DNA of 64,000 nucleotides from an uncultured Acidobacteriaceae bacterium (GTDB lineage Bacteria; Acidobacteriota; Terriglobia; Terriglobales; Acidobacteriaceae), in assembly GCA_903828675.1 (NCBI GenBank), contig CAIKND010000042.1, positions 1 through 64,000 of the forward strand, written 5' to 3'. Position 1 is the first letter of the stretch. Every line of letters begins with the position of its first letter. A program made the translations under genes and the position numbers. This document shows positions 10,168 to 20,084 of this stretch, one piece after another. Below the pieces are notes generated by a model. The model ran no database searches. It saw nothing but the letters and a program-made list of their open reading frames with translations, and had not been told where the DNA came from.

Positions 10168-10275
10168 TCAGTGAGTTGAGTGGCCGTCTTCCTTGGTACT
10201 GGTGGCGAACAGAATCGCCGCCACAAAGATGACAACGATGATTGAAACAACAAAATACGGGGAAGAAAAGTTCAT
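10168..10275 (-). CDS. 35-aa predicted single-TM small protein (not in ORF track)
   Basis: MNFSSPYFVVSIIVVIFVAAILFATSTKEDGHSTH*; SD AAGGAG 8 nt upstream of ATG. Confidence 0.65.
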   Translation of the reverse strand: MNFSSPYFVVSIIVVIFVAAILFATSTKEDGHSTH

Positions 10276-10304
10276 TGTTCAAGCTCCTTGGTAGTCTCAG
10301 AGTA

Positions 10305-10338
10305 GCAAAAAGGGCTCCGGATCCGGAGCCCTTTTTGC
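10305..10338 (-). terminator. Rho-independent terminator, perfect 34-bp palindrome
   Basis: GCAAAAAGGGCTCCGGATCCGGAGCCCTTTTTGC just downstream of the GH38 stop. Confidence 0.88.
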
Positions 10339-10355
10339 ATTGCCATGAGCCGGAT

Positions 10356-13300
10356 CTATTGCTTTGGTCCGGCGGCGGGGTAATCGACGCGAATGGTGAG
10401 AATTTCGTAAGGGTGGATGGGGACTTTGACTAGGTCTCCCTTGACTTTAAGCGGGCTGCCCTCGGGAGTTTCTATGAGGTTGGTGACGGTGGCGGAGGTT
10501 GCGCCCGAAGGGACGCGGAACTCGGCGGTCGCGCTCTTCCCTGCCCACTCGTAGACACGGAAGATGAGGCCGTTGGCGTCCTCCGCCTTTTTGACGGCGG
10601 TAAGGACGACGTTCTCGGGCGTGACGGAGGCGAAGGAGTGCTGGGCGGGCAGCGATCCGGCGTGAGCCGTGGTGACAACGGCAGTCAATGGATAGTTGTA
10701 CTCGTAGCCGTGGCGCACGGTAAGCGCGTCCTTCCACGTGCCGGCGTGCGGATAGAGCGCGTAGTGGAAGTGGTGATGACCCATGTCGGCATCGGGATCG
10801 GGCCACTTGGGCGAGCGGAGGAGCGTGAGGCGGAGCAGGTTGCCTACCGCGTCATATCCATACTTGGTGTTGTTGATGACGCTGAGGCCATGTTTGCCGT
10901 CGCCGAGATCGGCCCAGCGCATGGCGGGCACCTCAAACTGCGCCTGCTCCCAACTGTTGTTACGGGTGGTGGGGCGGTCGATGGCGCCGTAAGCAATTTC
11001 GTACGTGGCGAAGTTGCTGGTGGCGGCAAGCGGGAAGGCGGCCTTCAGCAGCACGTGCGACTCGTGCCAGTCGATGTCGTTTTCGATGTCGACCTGGTCG
11101 CCTTTTAGGCTGATGGTCTGGACGAATTTCGAGTTTTGCCAGGTGCTGGTGACTTGAATAGCGTCTTTGTCCGAGGTCCAATCGACCGATTCGGCTTCGG
11201 GAATTGTCGCTGGTGATTGGTCTAATGTGCCTGGGTCGATGTTCCAGGCATCATATTGCTTCGGTGTGTCTTTAAAGAACTGAAGCTGATTGCCACATGC
11301 GCCTGGGGCGAGGGTTTCGGAATTCGACCGTTTGTCAAAGAGACTTACAATACATCCTGTCTTGGCGTCGACACTCACACGAAGAATCTGGTTGCTAATT
11401 GAGAATGATCCCGTTCTCGTGTGCGGCCCCGGCAGGTCCTCCGTGGAAACGTGCCCTGCACCAAATTTCGAGCTTGACACGGGGACCTTTAGGACCATGT
11501 ATCCGAGAGCCGGGACATGGTTGACGGGGATTAGTATCTCCGCGATCTTCGATTTCGGATCGAGGGAGAGGATCTTTGCGACGATGATGTTGCCGCTCCC
11601 CTCTTCAAGGCCCAACACGCCTTCTTTGACGCCGAAATCTTGGATCGTGGCCTTAACTTCGCCATCGCGCTCCCAACCGAGCGGGTTGAAGATCACGATC
11701 GACTGAGACTCCGGTCCATTTTTTCCAGCATTAGTGTCGATCTGCTCGGCGACCTTCGCCAGCGCCCCGGCATCGATCTCGTTTGTCGACCAGCGCACCA
11801 CGTCGTAGTCCTTGGCGGCATCCTTGTAGATGACGCCGATGCCGGAGCCGGCGGCGGTGTCGTGGAACTGGTTGAACAGGACCTTCTTCCAGTCTTCGGT
11901 CAGTTCCGCCGTGGGATAGCTCTTGCCGTCCAGCCAAGCAAGCGACGCCCATTTTTCAGCGTTGAGCACTTGCTCTTCGGCTTCGCGCATTCCTTTTTTG
12001 TGGTTGGCCTGGGTGGTCATGACGCCGCGGTGATACTCGAAATACAGCTCAGCCTTCCAGGTGGGAATGTCCACCTTGCCGGCGACCGGCGGGGGCGCCG
12101 TGTATCCCTTGGCGATGGAGGCGTAATTCCACACCGGGCTATTGGGAGCGATCTTCTTTTCTAGGTCCGTGAAGTAAGACTGCGCGGAGCCGAACTCGAT
12201 CTTCGGCGTCACGTGTCCGGGCGCCGCCCAGTGGAAACCTTCGTCGAGAATGGCGCGGGTTGGTCCGCCGCCGTGGTCGCCGACGCCGTAGAGGTCCATG
12301 ATGCCGGGCAAGCCGGTGGCCTGCTTCTGGGCGATGGTGAAGTCGCGGGCCAGCCGGACGGGGTTCAGGTCGTTGTTGGCGTAGTCATGGGGGAAATAGG
12401 TGAGCACCTTCGACCCGTCGGGCGACTCCCACCAGAAGAACTTGAAGGGCAGTTGGTTGGTGTCGTTCCAGGCCATCTTCTGGGTGACAAAGTAGTCCAC
12501 GCCGCTCTTCTTCATGATCTGCGGCAACTGCCAGGTGTAGCCGAAGGAGTCGGGGTTCCAGCCAATGCGCACGTCGACGCCGTAGGCCTGCTTGTACCAG
12601 CGCTTGCCCACCAGGAACTGGCGGACCAGCGATTCGCCGTCGGGCATGTTGAGGTCGGGCTCGACCCACATGCCGCCGACGATCTCCCAGCGGCCTTCCT
12701 TGATGCGCCGGGCGATTTCGGCGTTCATGTCGGGATACTTGTCGGCGATCCACTCGTTGTACGCCGCGGCGGATTGCGTGTAGGTGTACTGCGGATACTC
12801 GTACATCAGTTGCAGAGCGGTGCCGAAGGTGCGCTTGACCACGTCCACGGTCTCGGTCCAGGGCCACAGCCAGGCTGCGTCGATGTGCGAGTTGCCGGTG
12901 AGGTGGAAGGTGGCCTGCTCGAGGAGAGGCTTGAGGACCTCAAGCCGGAAGTGGGCGATGGTCAGACTGGCGTCGAACTTGGTCTGGTCGTGCGCGTCAA
13001 GGGATGCGAGATCGACGGCGCGGATGGCGTTCTGGAGCGCTTCCATCTTTGACGCGTCACCGGGCGCAAGCGAAGGAACCAACTGCGCGGCGGAGAGAAA
13101 CTCGAGGCACATGTCGTCAGGATTGGGACGGCTCTCAGGAAAATCGATGCGCAAGGTAGTGCCGCGAATGGTCTTGGTGTCAACGGTGTGGAGAAGCTTG
13201 ACGGCCACGGTGACCTTGTCGCCGGGCTTGGCATTGTCAAAGAGGACGACCGGCTCGAGGTCTTCGCCGAGGGCGACGCGGCGGCCGTTGAAGTAGAGAA

Positions 13301-13703
13301 TCTCGGGCATTGGGCCGTTGCCGTTGGCGTGGAACTGGAACCAGATGCGCGCGCCGGTGAGGTCGTAGCCGTTGAGCGTTTCGGGAACCTGATAGGTCTG
13401 GCGGAACCATACGGCGTCATTGGGCGCTTTGAAGCCCACCTTGATTGGTTCCCAGGCGCTGTCGTCGAGGTTGACTTCTTCGCCGTGCGCCACATCGCCG
13501 GCGTGCATCTTCCAGGTGGCGCTGGGCAACTGGCTGAGACTGGAGAGCCGGTCGATTACCGCTCGCGCATCGGGCGGAAGGCTGGCGGCGGCCTGGGCAA
13601 ACTCGCTGCCGCGCTGCGCCTGAGCACGGCCGGAAAGCAGAAGCGCAATCGCAAGTAGAAGCAGGGACAAGGAGATACGGCGCAGTTTCAAGGCAGAGAT
13701 CAT
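10356..13703 (-). CDS. Alpha-mannosidase-like glycoside hydrolase, GH38 family, secreted
   Basis: 1115 aa; signal peptide; HIDAAWLWPWTETVDVVKRTF, WNPDSFGYTWQLPQIMKKSG. Confidence 0.88.
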   Translation of the reverse strand: MISALKLRRISLSLLLLAIALLLSGRAQAQRGSEFAQAAASLPPDARAVIDRLSSLSQLPSATWKMHAGDVAHGEEVNLDDSAWEPIKVGFKAPNDAVWFRQTYQVPETLNGYDLTGARIWFQFHANGNGPMPEILYFNGRRVALGEDLEPVVLFDNAKPGDKVTVAVKLLHTVDTKTIRGTTLRIDFPESRPNPDDMCLEFLSAAQLVPSLAPGDASKMEALQNAIRAVDLASLDAHDQTKFDASLTIAHFRLEVLKPLLEQATFHLTGNSHIDAAWLWPWTETVDVVKRTFGTALQLMYEYPQYTYTQSAAAYNEWIADKYPDMNAEIARRIKEGRWEIVGGMWVEPDLNMPDGESLVRQFLVGKRWYKQAYGVDVRIGWNPDSFGYTWQLPQIMKKSGVDYFVTQKMAWNDTNQLPFKFFWWESPDGSKVLTYFPHDYANNDLNPVRLARDFTIAQKQATGLPGIMDLYGVGDHGGGPTRAILDEGFHWAAPGHVTPKIEFGSAQSYFTDLEKKIAPNSPVWNYASIAKGYTAPPPVAGKVDIPTWKAELYFEYHRGVMTTQANHKKGMREAEEQVLNAEKWASLAWLDGKSYPTAELTEDWKKVLFNQFHDTAAGSGIGVIYKDAAKDYDVVRWSTNEIDAGALAKVAEQIDTNAGKNGPESQSIVIFNPLGWERDGEVKATIQDFGVKEGVLGLEEGSGNIIVAKILSLDPKSKIAEILIPVNHVPALGYMVLKVPVSSSKFGAGHVSTEDLPGPHTRTGSFSISNQILRVSVDAKTGCIVSLFDKRSNSETLAPGACGNQLQFFKDTPKQYDAWNIDPGTLDQSPATIPEAESVDWTSDKDAIQVTSTWQNSKFVQTISLKGDQVDIENDIDWHESHVLLKAAFPLAATSNFATYEIAYGAIDRPTTRNNSWEQAQFEVPAMRWADLGDGKHGLSVINNTKYGYDAVGNLLRLTLLRSPKWPDPDADMGHHHFHYALYPHAGTWKDALTVRHGYEYNYPLTAVVTTAHAGSLPAQHSFASVTPENVVLTAVKKAEDANGLIFRVYEWAGKSATAEFRVPSGATSATVTNLIETPEGSPLKVKGDLVKVPIHPYEILTIRVDYPAAGPKQ

Positions 13704-13795
13704 GGCAAAAGACCCTCCGCAGCATCTTAGGTCATTTGCTTTGCCTATCGCACGTGGAAAAGCAGAGCGGCGCAGCGATGCTTCATCGGAATTGT

Positions 13796-13848
13796 GGGAG
13801 GGGGGGTGGGTAGGGAGGGTAGGGAGGGAGGGGGGTGGGTGCCAGGGT
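13796..13848. repeat. G-rich tract 2, G-quadruplex-capable
   Basis: GGGAGGGGGGGTGGGTAGGGAGGGTAGGGAGGGAGGGGGGTGGGTGCCAGGG. Confidence 0.85.
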
Positions 13849-14162
13849 GGTCGTCCGTACCCGAGGTACCCCTTTTGGCGCTAGGGCGGTCATTTGAGTG
13901 GAGGAATCCCATATAAAGATTGTGCGCTTTTGAGGCGTAATTATCTGCAATTTTGATTGCGGCTAAGTTATTTCAATTCAGCAGCATGGAAATCAGACGC
14001 ATTTTTCCTTTCTGGGTGCAACGACATTCCATGAGTAACGGCAAAAGTTCGAGGCTGTTTGTGCGGAGAGGGAGCTCATGCTGTCCCACCCTTTTCTCCA
14101 GAATTCAAAGCGCAGGTTCTTCGACTCCGCTCCTCATGAACGGTCCGGATGAGTGGGCTCTG

Positions 14163-14202
14163 TCCCACCCGTTCCGCAAAGAACGCGGAATGGATGGGGC
14201 AC
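14163..14202 (+). repeat. P1 palindrome copy 3
   Basis: TCCCACCCGTTCCGC-aaagaac-GCGGAATGGATGGGGCAC; an isolated 5' arm precedes it near 14083. Confidence 0.85.
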
Positions 14203-14276
14203 GGAGCTTTTTTGCGGGGAATGGCGGCGGGGACGGAGACAATTCCGATTTGGCGGTTTCGTTTTCTGCGGCTCCG

Positions 14277-15911
14277 CTATAGGCCGAGTTTGTCCCAGAG
14301 GGCGTCGACTTTGTCCCTGGTGGCGCGGTCCATCTCGATCATGGCGGGCCATTGGCGCTCGAAGCCTTCTGCCTTCCATTTGCGGGTGGCGTCTATCCCC
14401 ATCTTGGAGCCGTAATTGGGCAGCCGCGAGGCGTGATCGAGCGAGTCGATGGGGCCGAGGGTGAACTGGATGTCGCGCTCGGGGTCAATGTTATTGGCCA
14501 CGCGCAGGACTACTTCCGCCACATCCTGCACATCGCAATCCTCATCGACGACGACGATGCACTTGGTAAACATGGTGCCGCCCAGCGACCAGATGGCGTT
14601 CATGACTTTACGTGCCTGGCCGGCGTAGCTCTTCCTGATGGACACCAGCATGAGGTTGTGAAAGACGGCCTCGACGGGAAGGTGCATGTCGACGAGTTCG
14701 GGAATCTGCATTTTCAACATGGGCAAGAAAATGCGCTCGACGGCCATGCCCATCCATGCGTCTTCCATGGGCGGCTTGCCGACGATGGTGGCGGCGTAGA
14801 TGGGGTCTTTGCGGTGGGTGATGCAGGTGAGATGGAAGACGGGGTAGTCGTCGGTGAGGGTATAGAAGCCGGTGTGGTCGCCGAAGGGGCCTTCTCCGCG
14901 CAGTTCGCCGAGCTCGACGTAACCCTCGAGGATGATTTCAGCGTAGGCCGGGACTTGAAGGTCGACGGTTTCGCACTGGACGATTTCAACGGGCTTGCCG
15001 CGCAGGAAGCCGGCGATGAGGAACTCTTCCACCTCAGGCGGGGCGGGGACGATGGCGGCAAAGGTGGTGGCGGGGTCAGTGCCGATGGCGACCGCAACTT
15101 CAAGGCGGGAGCCTTTGAGATTGCCCATGGCGACCTGGGGCAGGCCACCGACGGGGCCGTCTGGAATGGCGACCGAGCCGCCTGCCGACTCAGCCATGGC
15201 GGCGACGCGAGCGGTGAGCGGATCGGTGGAGGAAGCGGCAGCAGCGGCAGCGCGCAGGGCTTCGCGATAGTGCTCGGCGGCGACCTTTTGCCGTTGCCAG
15301 TGCATGCCGGTGGTCTGGCCGTCGTAGACCTGCATGCGATACATGCCGATGTTGCGCTTGCCGGTGCGGGGGTCGCGGGTGTGCACGCAGGGCAAGGTGA
15401 TGAATGGACCGCCGTCGTTGGGCCAGCACTTGAGGATGGGGAATGCGCTGAGGTCAAAATTCTCGCGGATTATGACTTCTTTGCAGGGGGCGTCTTTGGC
15501 GGGAACTGTCTTGGGAAAGGCGCTGGTGATGGCACCCAATTGCGGGAGCATCTTGAGCTTGTCGAGAAATCCCTCAGGAGCCTTCATGTTCATGAGGCCC
15601 TTGATGCGCTCGGCGATTTCGTCGAGGCGGTCAACGCCGAGGGCCATGGCCATGCGGCGCTCGCTGCCGAACTGGTTGATGAAGACCTTGTGTCCGGGAT
15701 GGCCCTTGATGTTCTCGAACAGGAGGGCAGGGCCGCCGGGAGCGTACTTCCCTGCCGTCTGGCCGGTGGCCTTGCCGCGCGCGCCGATTTTGGAGACCCG
15801 GTCAGTGATCTCGGTAATTTCCAACTCCGGCGAAACCTCTTCGCGGATGCGCTTCAGCTCGCCGTTTTTTTCGAGGGTCTTGATCCAGTCGCGCAAATCG
15901 TCGTAAGCCAA
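14277..15911 (-). CDS. UbiD family decarboxylase
   Basis: Similar to UbiD (FDLSAFPILKCWPNDGGPFITLP, GPFGDHTGFYT); likely TTG start at 15911 with AGGAG SD, giving LAYDDLRDWIKTLEKNGELKRI. Confidence 0.88.
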   Translation of the reverse strand: MAYDDLRDWIKTLEKNGELKRIREEVSPELEITEITDRVSKIGARGKATGQTAGKYAPGGPALLFENIKGHPGHKVFINQFGSERRMAMALGVDRLDEIAERIKGLMNMKAPEGFLDKLKMLPQLGAITSAFPKTVPAKDAPCKEVIIRENFDLSAFPILKCWPNDGGPFITLPCVHTRDPRTGKRNIGMYRMQVYDGQTTGMHWQRQKVAAEHYREALRAAAAAASSTDPLTARVAAMAESAGGSVAIPDGPVGGLPQVAMGNLKGSRLEVAVAIGTDPATTFAAIVPAPPEVEEFLIAGFLRGKPVEIVQCETVDLQVPAYAEIILEGYVELGELRGEGPFGDHTGFYTLTDDYPVFHLTCITHRKDPIYAATIVGKPPMEDAWMGMAVERIFLPMLKMQIPELVDMHLPVEAVFHNLMLVSIRKSYAGQARKVMNAIWSLGGTMFTKCIVVVDEDCDVQDVAEVVLRVANNIDPERDIQFTLGPIDSLDHASRLPNYGSKMGIDATRKWKAEGFERQWPAMIEMDRATRDKVDALWDKLGL

Positions 15912-16044
15912 GGGTGTGCTCCTGAAAATGCAGGTTCTTCCCCCTTCATAGTAAGGCTTGCGAGACAAGAACGGGCGTTGCCTGTCGAGGCAGGTGTATG
16001 GCAGAATTTTCTGCACGAAGCTCGTCTTGCGTAAAGGAGCCCAC

Positions 16045-17166
16045 GTGAGCTATTCCCCATCAAATTATTCGAGCACCTTCGGATCGGTCCCCTACTTTAA
16101 GCTGCGGAGGCCTGAGTCCGCAGGCGCAAGAGCCGCGGCAGCCGCAGCAGCCGGCCCATGGACGGTGCCCAACCTGTGCGCGGCCTACAAGTGGCCCACC
16201 GGCCTGACGGGCGGCGGAGTGATTGCGATTGTTGAACTGGGCGGCGGCTGGGTGCAGTCCGATATCGATTTGTTTTTCAAGTCTGTGGGTCAGCCCTCAC
16301 CGCAGATTACCGATGTATCAGTGGACGGAACGCAGAACAGCCCCAACCAGAGCGTCGGCTCGTCGGGCGATGCGGATTACGAGGTTGCGCTCGATATACA
16401 GGTTTCCGGGGCAGCCTATTACACCGCTACCGGGAAGGCGGCGAAGATTCGCGTTTACTGGTCGCAGGACATTGCCACGGCGGTTACGAAAGCGGCTGCC
16501 GATGGGTGCGATGTGTGCTCGATCTCCTGGGGCGCTGACGAGGCCAACTGGGGCAATACCGGGGCGGAACAGATGGAGGCGGCCGCCCATGCGGCCAGCA
16601 GCGGCGGCATGGCGGTGTTTGCGGCGTCGGGGGACAACGACTCCAGCGATGGCGGACAGACCCCGGCCAATGTGGATTGCCCATCGTCATGTCCGCACGT
16701 GGTGGCCTGCGGAGGGACGTACAAAACCACGACTTCAGAGACGGTTTGGAATGACAATCCCGGGCAGAGCAACGGAGAAGGAACCGGCGGCGGCTACTCG
16801 ACCATTTTCCCGGTGCAGTCGTTTCAGATAGGCGCGCCGCCCGCTCCGGCTGGGAGTACGGCGGGAAAGGGACGGATGGTGCCGGATGTGGCGGCTGACG
16901 CGGACCCCAACACGGGGTACGAGATTATTGTCCACGGCGCGCAGGCGGTGGTGGGCGGGACCAGCGCAGTGGCCCCGCTATTTGCAGGGCTGTTTGCATC
17001 GTTTGGAACCAAGCTGGGGTTTGTGACGCCGAAGCTATGGGCCAATCAGAAGGCGTTCAACGACATCACGGTTGGCGATAACGGCATGTACAAAGCGGGG
17101 CCGGGGCCGGACCCCTGCAGCGGCGTCGGAGCACCGATTGGAGCTAGTATCGCTGTGCTTTTCTGA
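16045..17166 (+). CDS. Sedolisin-type (S53) serine-carboxyl peptidase without evident pro-domain
   Basis: GTG start with AAAGGAG SD; E/D motif DADYEVALDIQVSG, SGDNDSSDGG, GGTSAVAP. Confidence 0.8.
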   Translation: MSYSPSNYSSTFGSVPYFKLRRPESAGARAAAAAAAGPWTVPNLCAAYKWPTGLTGGGVIAIVELGGGWVQSDIDLFFKSVGQPSPQITDVSVDGTQNSPNQSVGSSGDADYEVALDIQVSGAAYYTATGKAAKIRVYWSQDIATAVTKAAADGCDVCSISWGADEANWGNTGAEQMEAAAHAASSGGMAVFAASGDNDSSDGGQTPANVDCPSSCPHVVACGGTYKTTTSETVWNDNPGQSNGEGTGGGYSTIFPVQSFQIGAPPAPAGSTAGKGRMVPDVAADADPNTGYEIIVHGAQAVVGGTSAVAPLFAGLFASFGTKLGFVTPKLWANQKAFNDITVGDNGMYKAGPGPDPCSGVGAPIGASIAVLF

Positions 17167-17205
17167 GCTTTTTCGGAAATAAGGCGGGACCGAATGTGAT
17201 TGCTA

Positions 17206-17244
17206 TCCCACCCTTGCGACAGAAAAAAGTCGCAAGGATGGGGA
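17206..17244 (+). repeat. P1 palindrome copy 4
   Basis: TCCCACCCTTGCGAC-agaaaaaa-GTCGCAAGGATGGGGAC. Confidence 0.82.
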
Positions 17245-17285
17245 CGGGGCTGTATTTTTGTGTCCGGATCGATAGAGCTGACAGC

Positions 17286-18242
17286 TTATTCCACGCCGGG
17301 AAAGACGGGAGCGATTGCGTCCAAAGGAAAGCCCAGGCGCCTCCACTCGTCGAAGCCGCCGCGCAGGGGGCGTACGCGCTCGATGCCGAGCTTGTGCAGG
17401 GTCATGGCGGTTTTGGCGGCGGTGGCTTCACTGGGGCAGGTGCAGAAGAGGACGATGTCGCGGTCGCGGGGAATCTCCTGGTGGCGAGAGGCCAGGGCGT
17501 CTGGCGAGAAGTGGACCGCGCCGGGCAGCGTGAAAGGGTCAGGCAACAGCTCGAGTGGATGGCGCAGGTCGACGATGTAGACCGGCTCGCCGGCATCGAG
17601 TTGACGCTTCAGATCCTCAGGCTCGAGGCGTGCGGCTGCAAGTTCCTTGAGGATCATGCGGCGGCGAATGAGACGGGCGACGAAGAAGCCGACAATGCCC
17701 AGAATTAGGAGAGCACCGGAGAAACGGCTCGTCCAGTCGAGGAGGCTGGTGTCGTGGTTGAGCAGGTCGGCGAAGAAGCGGCCCAAGGCCAGCAGAGCTC
17801 CCACCCACAGGGCCGAGCCGATGCCATCAAAGAACAGGAAGCGGCCAAAGTTCATGCCGTTTTCGCCGGCTACGGGCGGGGCCAGAGTGGCCAGGCCGGG
17901 AACGAATTTGGCAATCATGAGGGTGACGCCGCGGCGGCGGCCAAACGAGTCCTGGGTGCGGCGGACGCAGGTGGTGGGCTCGAGCGAGAGCTTGCAGAGG
18001 ATGCGGAGGACGTGGTGGCCGTACCTGCGGCCGACGAGAAACCAGGCGCTGTCTGCCACCAGCGAGGCGGCGAGGCCGGCCAGCAAGGCGGCTGAAAAGC
18101 TGAGCTGGCCTTCGGCGGAGAGGGCTCCGGCAGCAAGCAGGACGGGCGCTGCCGGGAGGGGAATGCCGAGTTGCTCGACCATGACCCAGGCGAAGAGCAG
18201 CAGGTAGCCGTATACGAGCAGAATGTGAGTAGGTAAGGCCAT
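17286..18242 (-). CDS. DedA family membrane protein fused to a C-terminal rhodanese domain
   Basis: 318 aa; EQLGIPLPAAPVLLAAGAL (DedA) and C-terminal VYIVDLRHPLE...VLFCTCPSEATAAKTA (rhodanese-like). Confidence 0.85.
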   Translation of the reverse strand: MALPTHILLVYGYLLLFAWVMVEQLGIPLPAAPVLLAAGALSAEGQLSFSAALLAGLAASLVADSAWFLVGRRYGHHVLRILCKLSLEPTTCVRRTQDSFGRRRGVTLMIAKFVPGLATLAPPVAGENGMNFGRFLFFDGIGSALWVGALLALGRFFADLLNHDTSLLDWTSRFSGALLILGIVGFFVARLIRRRMILKELAAARLEPEDLKRQLDAGEPVYIVDLRHPLELLPDPFTLPGAVHFSPDALASRHQEIPRDRDIVLFCTCPSEATAAKTAMTLHKLGIERVRPLRGGFDEWRRLGFPLDAIAPVFPGVE

Positions 18243-18395
18243 CGGGGGAGCTTCCTGTCTTCGCTAGTTGAGAATGAGGCCGCCAGTTCCATATGCCCGG
18301 CTAGGCGAACTTGGGAACAGGCAAGCCTCTTTTTATCGGATGATTCATGGCGGGATTCGTTGCATACAAAGATGATCTGACACGGAATGCGCACG

Positions 18396-18423
18396 AAAAA
18401 GCCGCCGGTGGGCGGCCTTTTTG
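18396..18423 (-). terminator. Rho-independent terminator downstream of PBP gene
   Basis: AAAAAGCCGCCGGTGGGCGGCCTTTTT. Confidence 0.8.
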
Positions 18424-18451
18424 TGGACGAGGTAGAAGTGGCGCGCGGTTG

Positions 18452-19783
18452 CTACTGCGAAGCTGCCTGAGTGGCTTCCACTGGCAGCTCGGGAGCGGTG
18501 GGCTGGGCGGCGGAGGCTTCCTGCTGGCTTTTGTTCGCGAAGTAGTTGCGATCCCAGAGGTTCTTGTAGAACTCGCCGGTCAGTTCCGCGGCGCGGGGGC
18601 CGAAGGTGGGCCGTCCGCCTTCAAGGAAGAAGACCGTCACCAGGCTGCCCTGGGGCGAGTCGGAGTAGGAGGCGAACCAGCCGAAGCGGGTTCCCTTGTC
18701 GGAACAGGTGCCGGTTTTGCCGAAGACGGGCAGTTCGTTGAAGTTGGCGCGCAGGCGGCGGGCCGTTCCGTACTCGACCGCACCGGCCATGCCGTCCTGA
18801 AGGTCGGGGACGTACTTGGCTATGTCGAGAGTGCGTTTTACCTTTGGCTCCATAGCCGCAGCTTCAGCCTGGGTGGTGGGATGCTGCAGGTAGTAGAGGG
18901 TTCCGCCGTTGGCGATTGCGGCTACGTAGGCGCCCAATTGCAACGGGGTGAGGGAGACGCCCTGACCGAAGCTGCACATGCGGCCCACTCCGCCCTCGGA
19001 GGCAGGCAGTTCCTTGTCAGGATACTGACCGAGTTGCTCACCTTGGATGTGGTAGCCGGCAAGCTCGCCGAGTCCGAACTGGTTGGCGTAACGGCGCACA
19101 CGCTCGAAGCCCAGTTCACGGCCCAACTCCTCGAAATAGAGGTTATTGCTCTTGGCGAGCGCCTGGGTCATGTTCATGCGGAAGCCGGCAAGCTGAACCG
19201 GGGTGTCGCGGGTGACCAGCCCTTCAGACAAGGCCGCCATGGCGACTGTGATTTTGATGGTGGAGCAAGGCTCGGCACCGGGCGAGAGGGCCAGCTTCTG
19301 GTTGACCATGGCGAGGATGCGACCGTTGGAGGGATCGATGACCACGGCTGTGCCGTTCATGTCGCCGAGGGCGTCAATGGCTGCCTGGCGGACCAAGGGA
19401 TCTTCGCCGGCCGTAATATCACCGGCAAAAATGTCGCCCTGGGCAAAGGAACTGGCTGTAAAGCGCTCGGAAAAACGATGGCGGCGGGAGGTTAGAGCCA
19501 CTCGTCGCGCACTGGCTCTTCCTTTGCCTCTTGCAGTCAGTCTAGCTTCCTGCCTGGGCGACGCATCATTGGCAGCGACACGGGCTTTGGTGGACTTGGC
19601 CGCAGGCTGGGCGGCATGAGCCGCGGTGTGAGGCTTGGCGGCATGGCGGGACTGGGCCAGATGCTGTTCCGTTGACCGGCTATGGCGTAACGTGTGCGGA
19701 GCATTCAACGCCAGCACACCTCCAGAACCTGCGACAGTACCAACCAAGGCCAATCCAATTGCCCAAACGCGAGACATCTTCAT
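18452..19783 (-). CDS. Penicillin-binding protein, transpeptidase domain
   Basis: 443 aa; STIK, SNN and KTGT motifs (EPCSTIKI, AKSNNLYF, FGKTGTCSDKG). Confidence 0.85.
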   Translation of the reverse strand: MKMSRVWAIGLALVGTVAGSGGVLALNAPHTLRHSRSTEQHLAQSRHAAKPHTAAHAAQPAAKSTKARVAANDASPRQEARLTARGKGRASARRVALTSRRHRFSERFTASSFAQGDIFAGDITAGEDPLVRQAAIDALGDMNGTAVVIDPSNGRILAMVNQKLALSPGAEPCSTIKITVAMAALSEGLVTRDTPVQLAGFRMNMTQALAKSNNLYFEELGRELGFERVRRYANQFGLGELAGYHIQGEQLGQYPDKELPASEGGVGRMCSFGQGVSLTPLQLGAYVAAIANGGTLYYLQHPTTQAEAAAMEPKVKRTLDIAKYVPDLQDGMAGAVEYGTARRLRANFNELPVFGKTGTCSDKGTRFGWFASYSDSPQGSLVTVFFLEGGRPTFGPRAAELTGEFYKNLWDRNYFANKSQQEASAAQPTAPELPVEATQAASQ

Positions 19784-20084
19784 CCAGCCAACATCCTCTC
19801 AACGATGGATTATGTGTCGTACGTCTACCCTTGGGCGGCGCACTTCTTTCGTGGAACCCTTACCACTTTTCGGCCAATCTGCGGGTTGGCTTACTATTCC
19901 AGACGTTTTAGCTCGCCCGATGTGACTCTGATCACCGGCAAATCAAGACCTTGCAAACAAGCACATTACACAAAAAGACACCGCTACAGTTTTAAAAACC
20001 GCAAACAGGCCCGTTTTTCAAGAGCTATATTGCACTATACAGCCCCTGAAACCGAATGGAAATGCCCCCAAAGCCGCAGGGATT

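Noticed and set aside
14352-16034. 560-aa plus-strand ORF opposite the UbiD gene (also 57069-58304, 25143-26381, 20679-21764)
   Set aside because: Antisense open frames in high-GC coding DNA; composition lacks recognisable domains while the opposite strand encodes a clear conserved enzyme.
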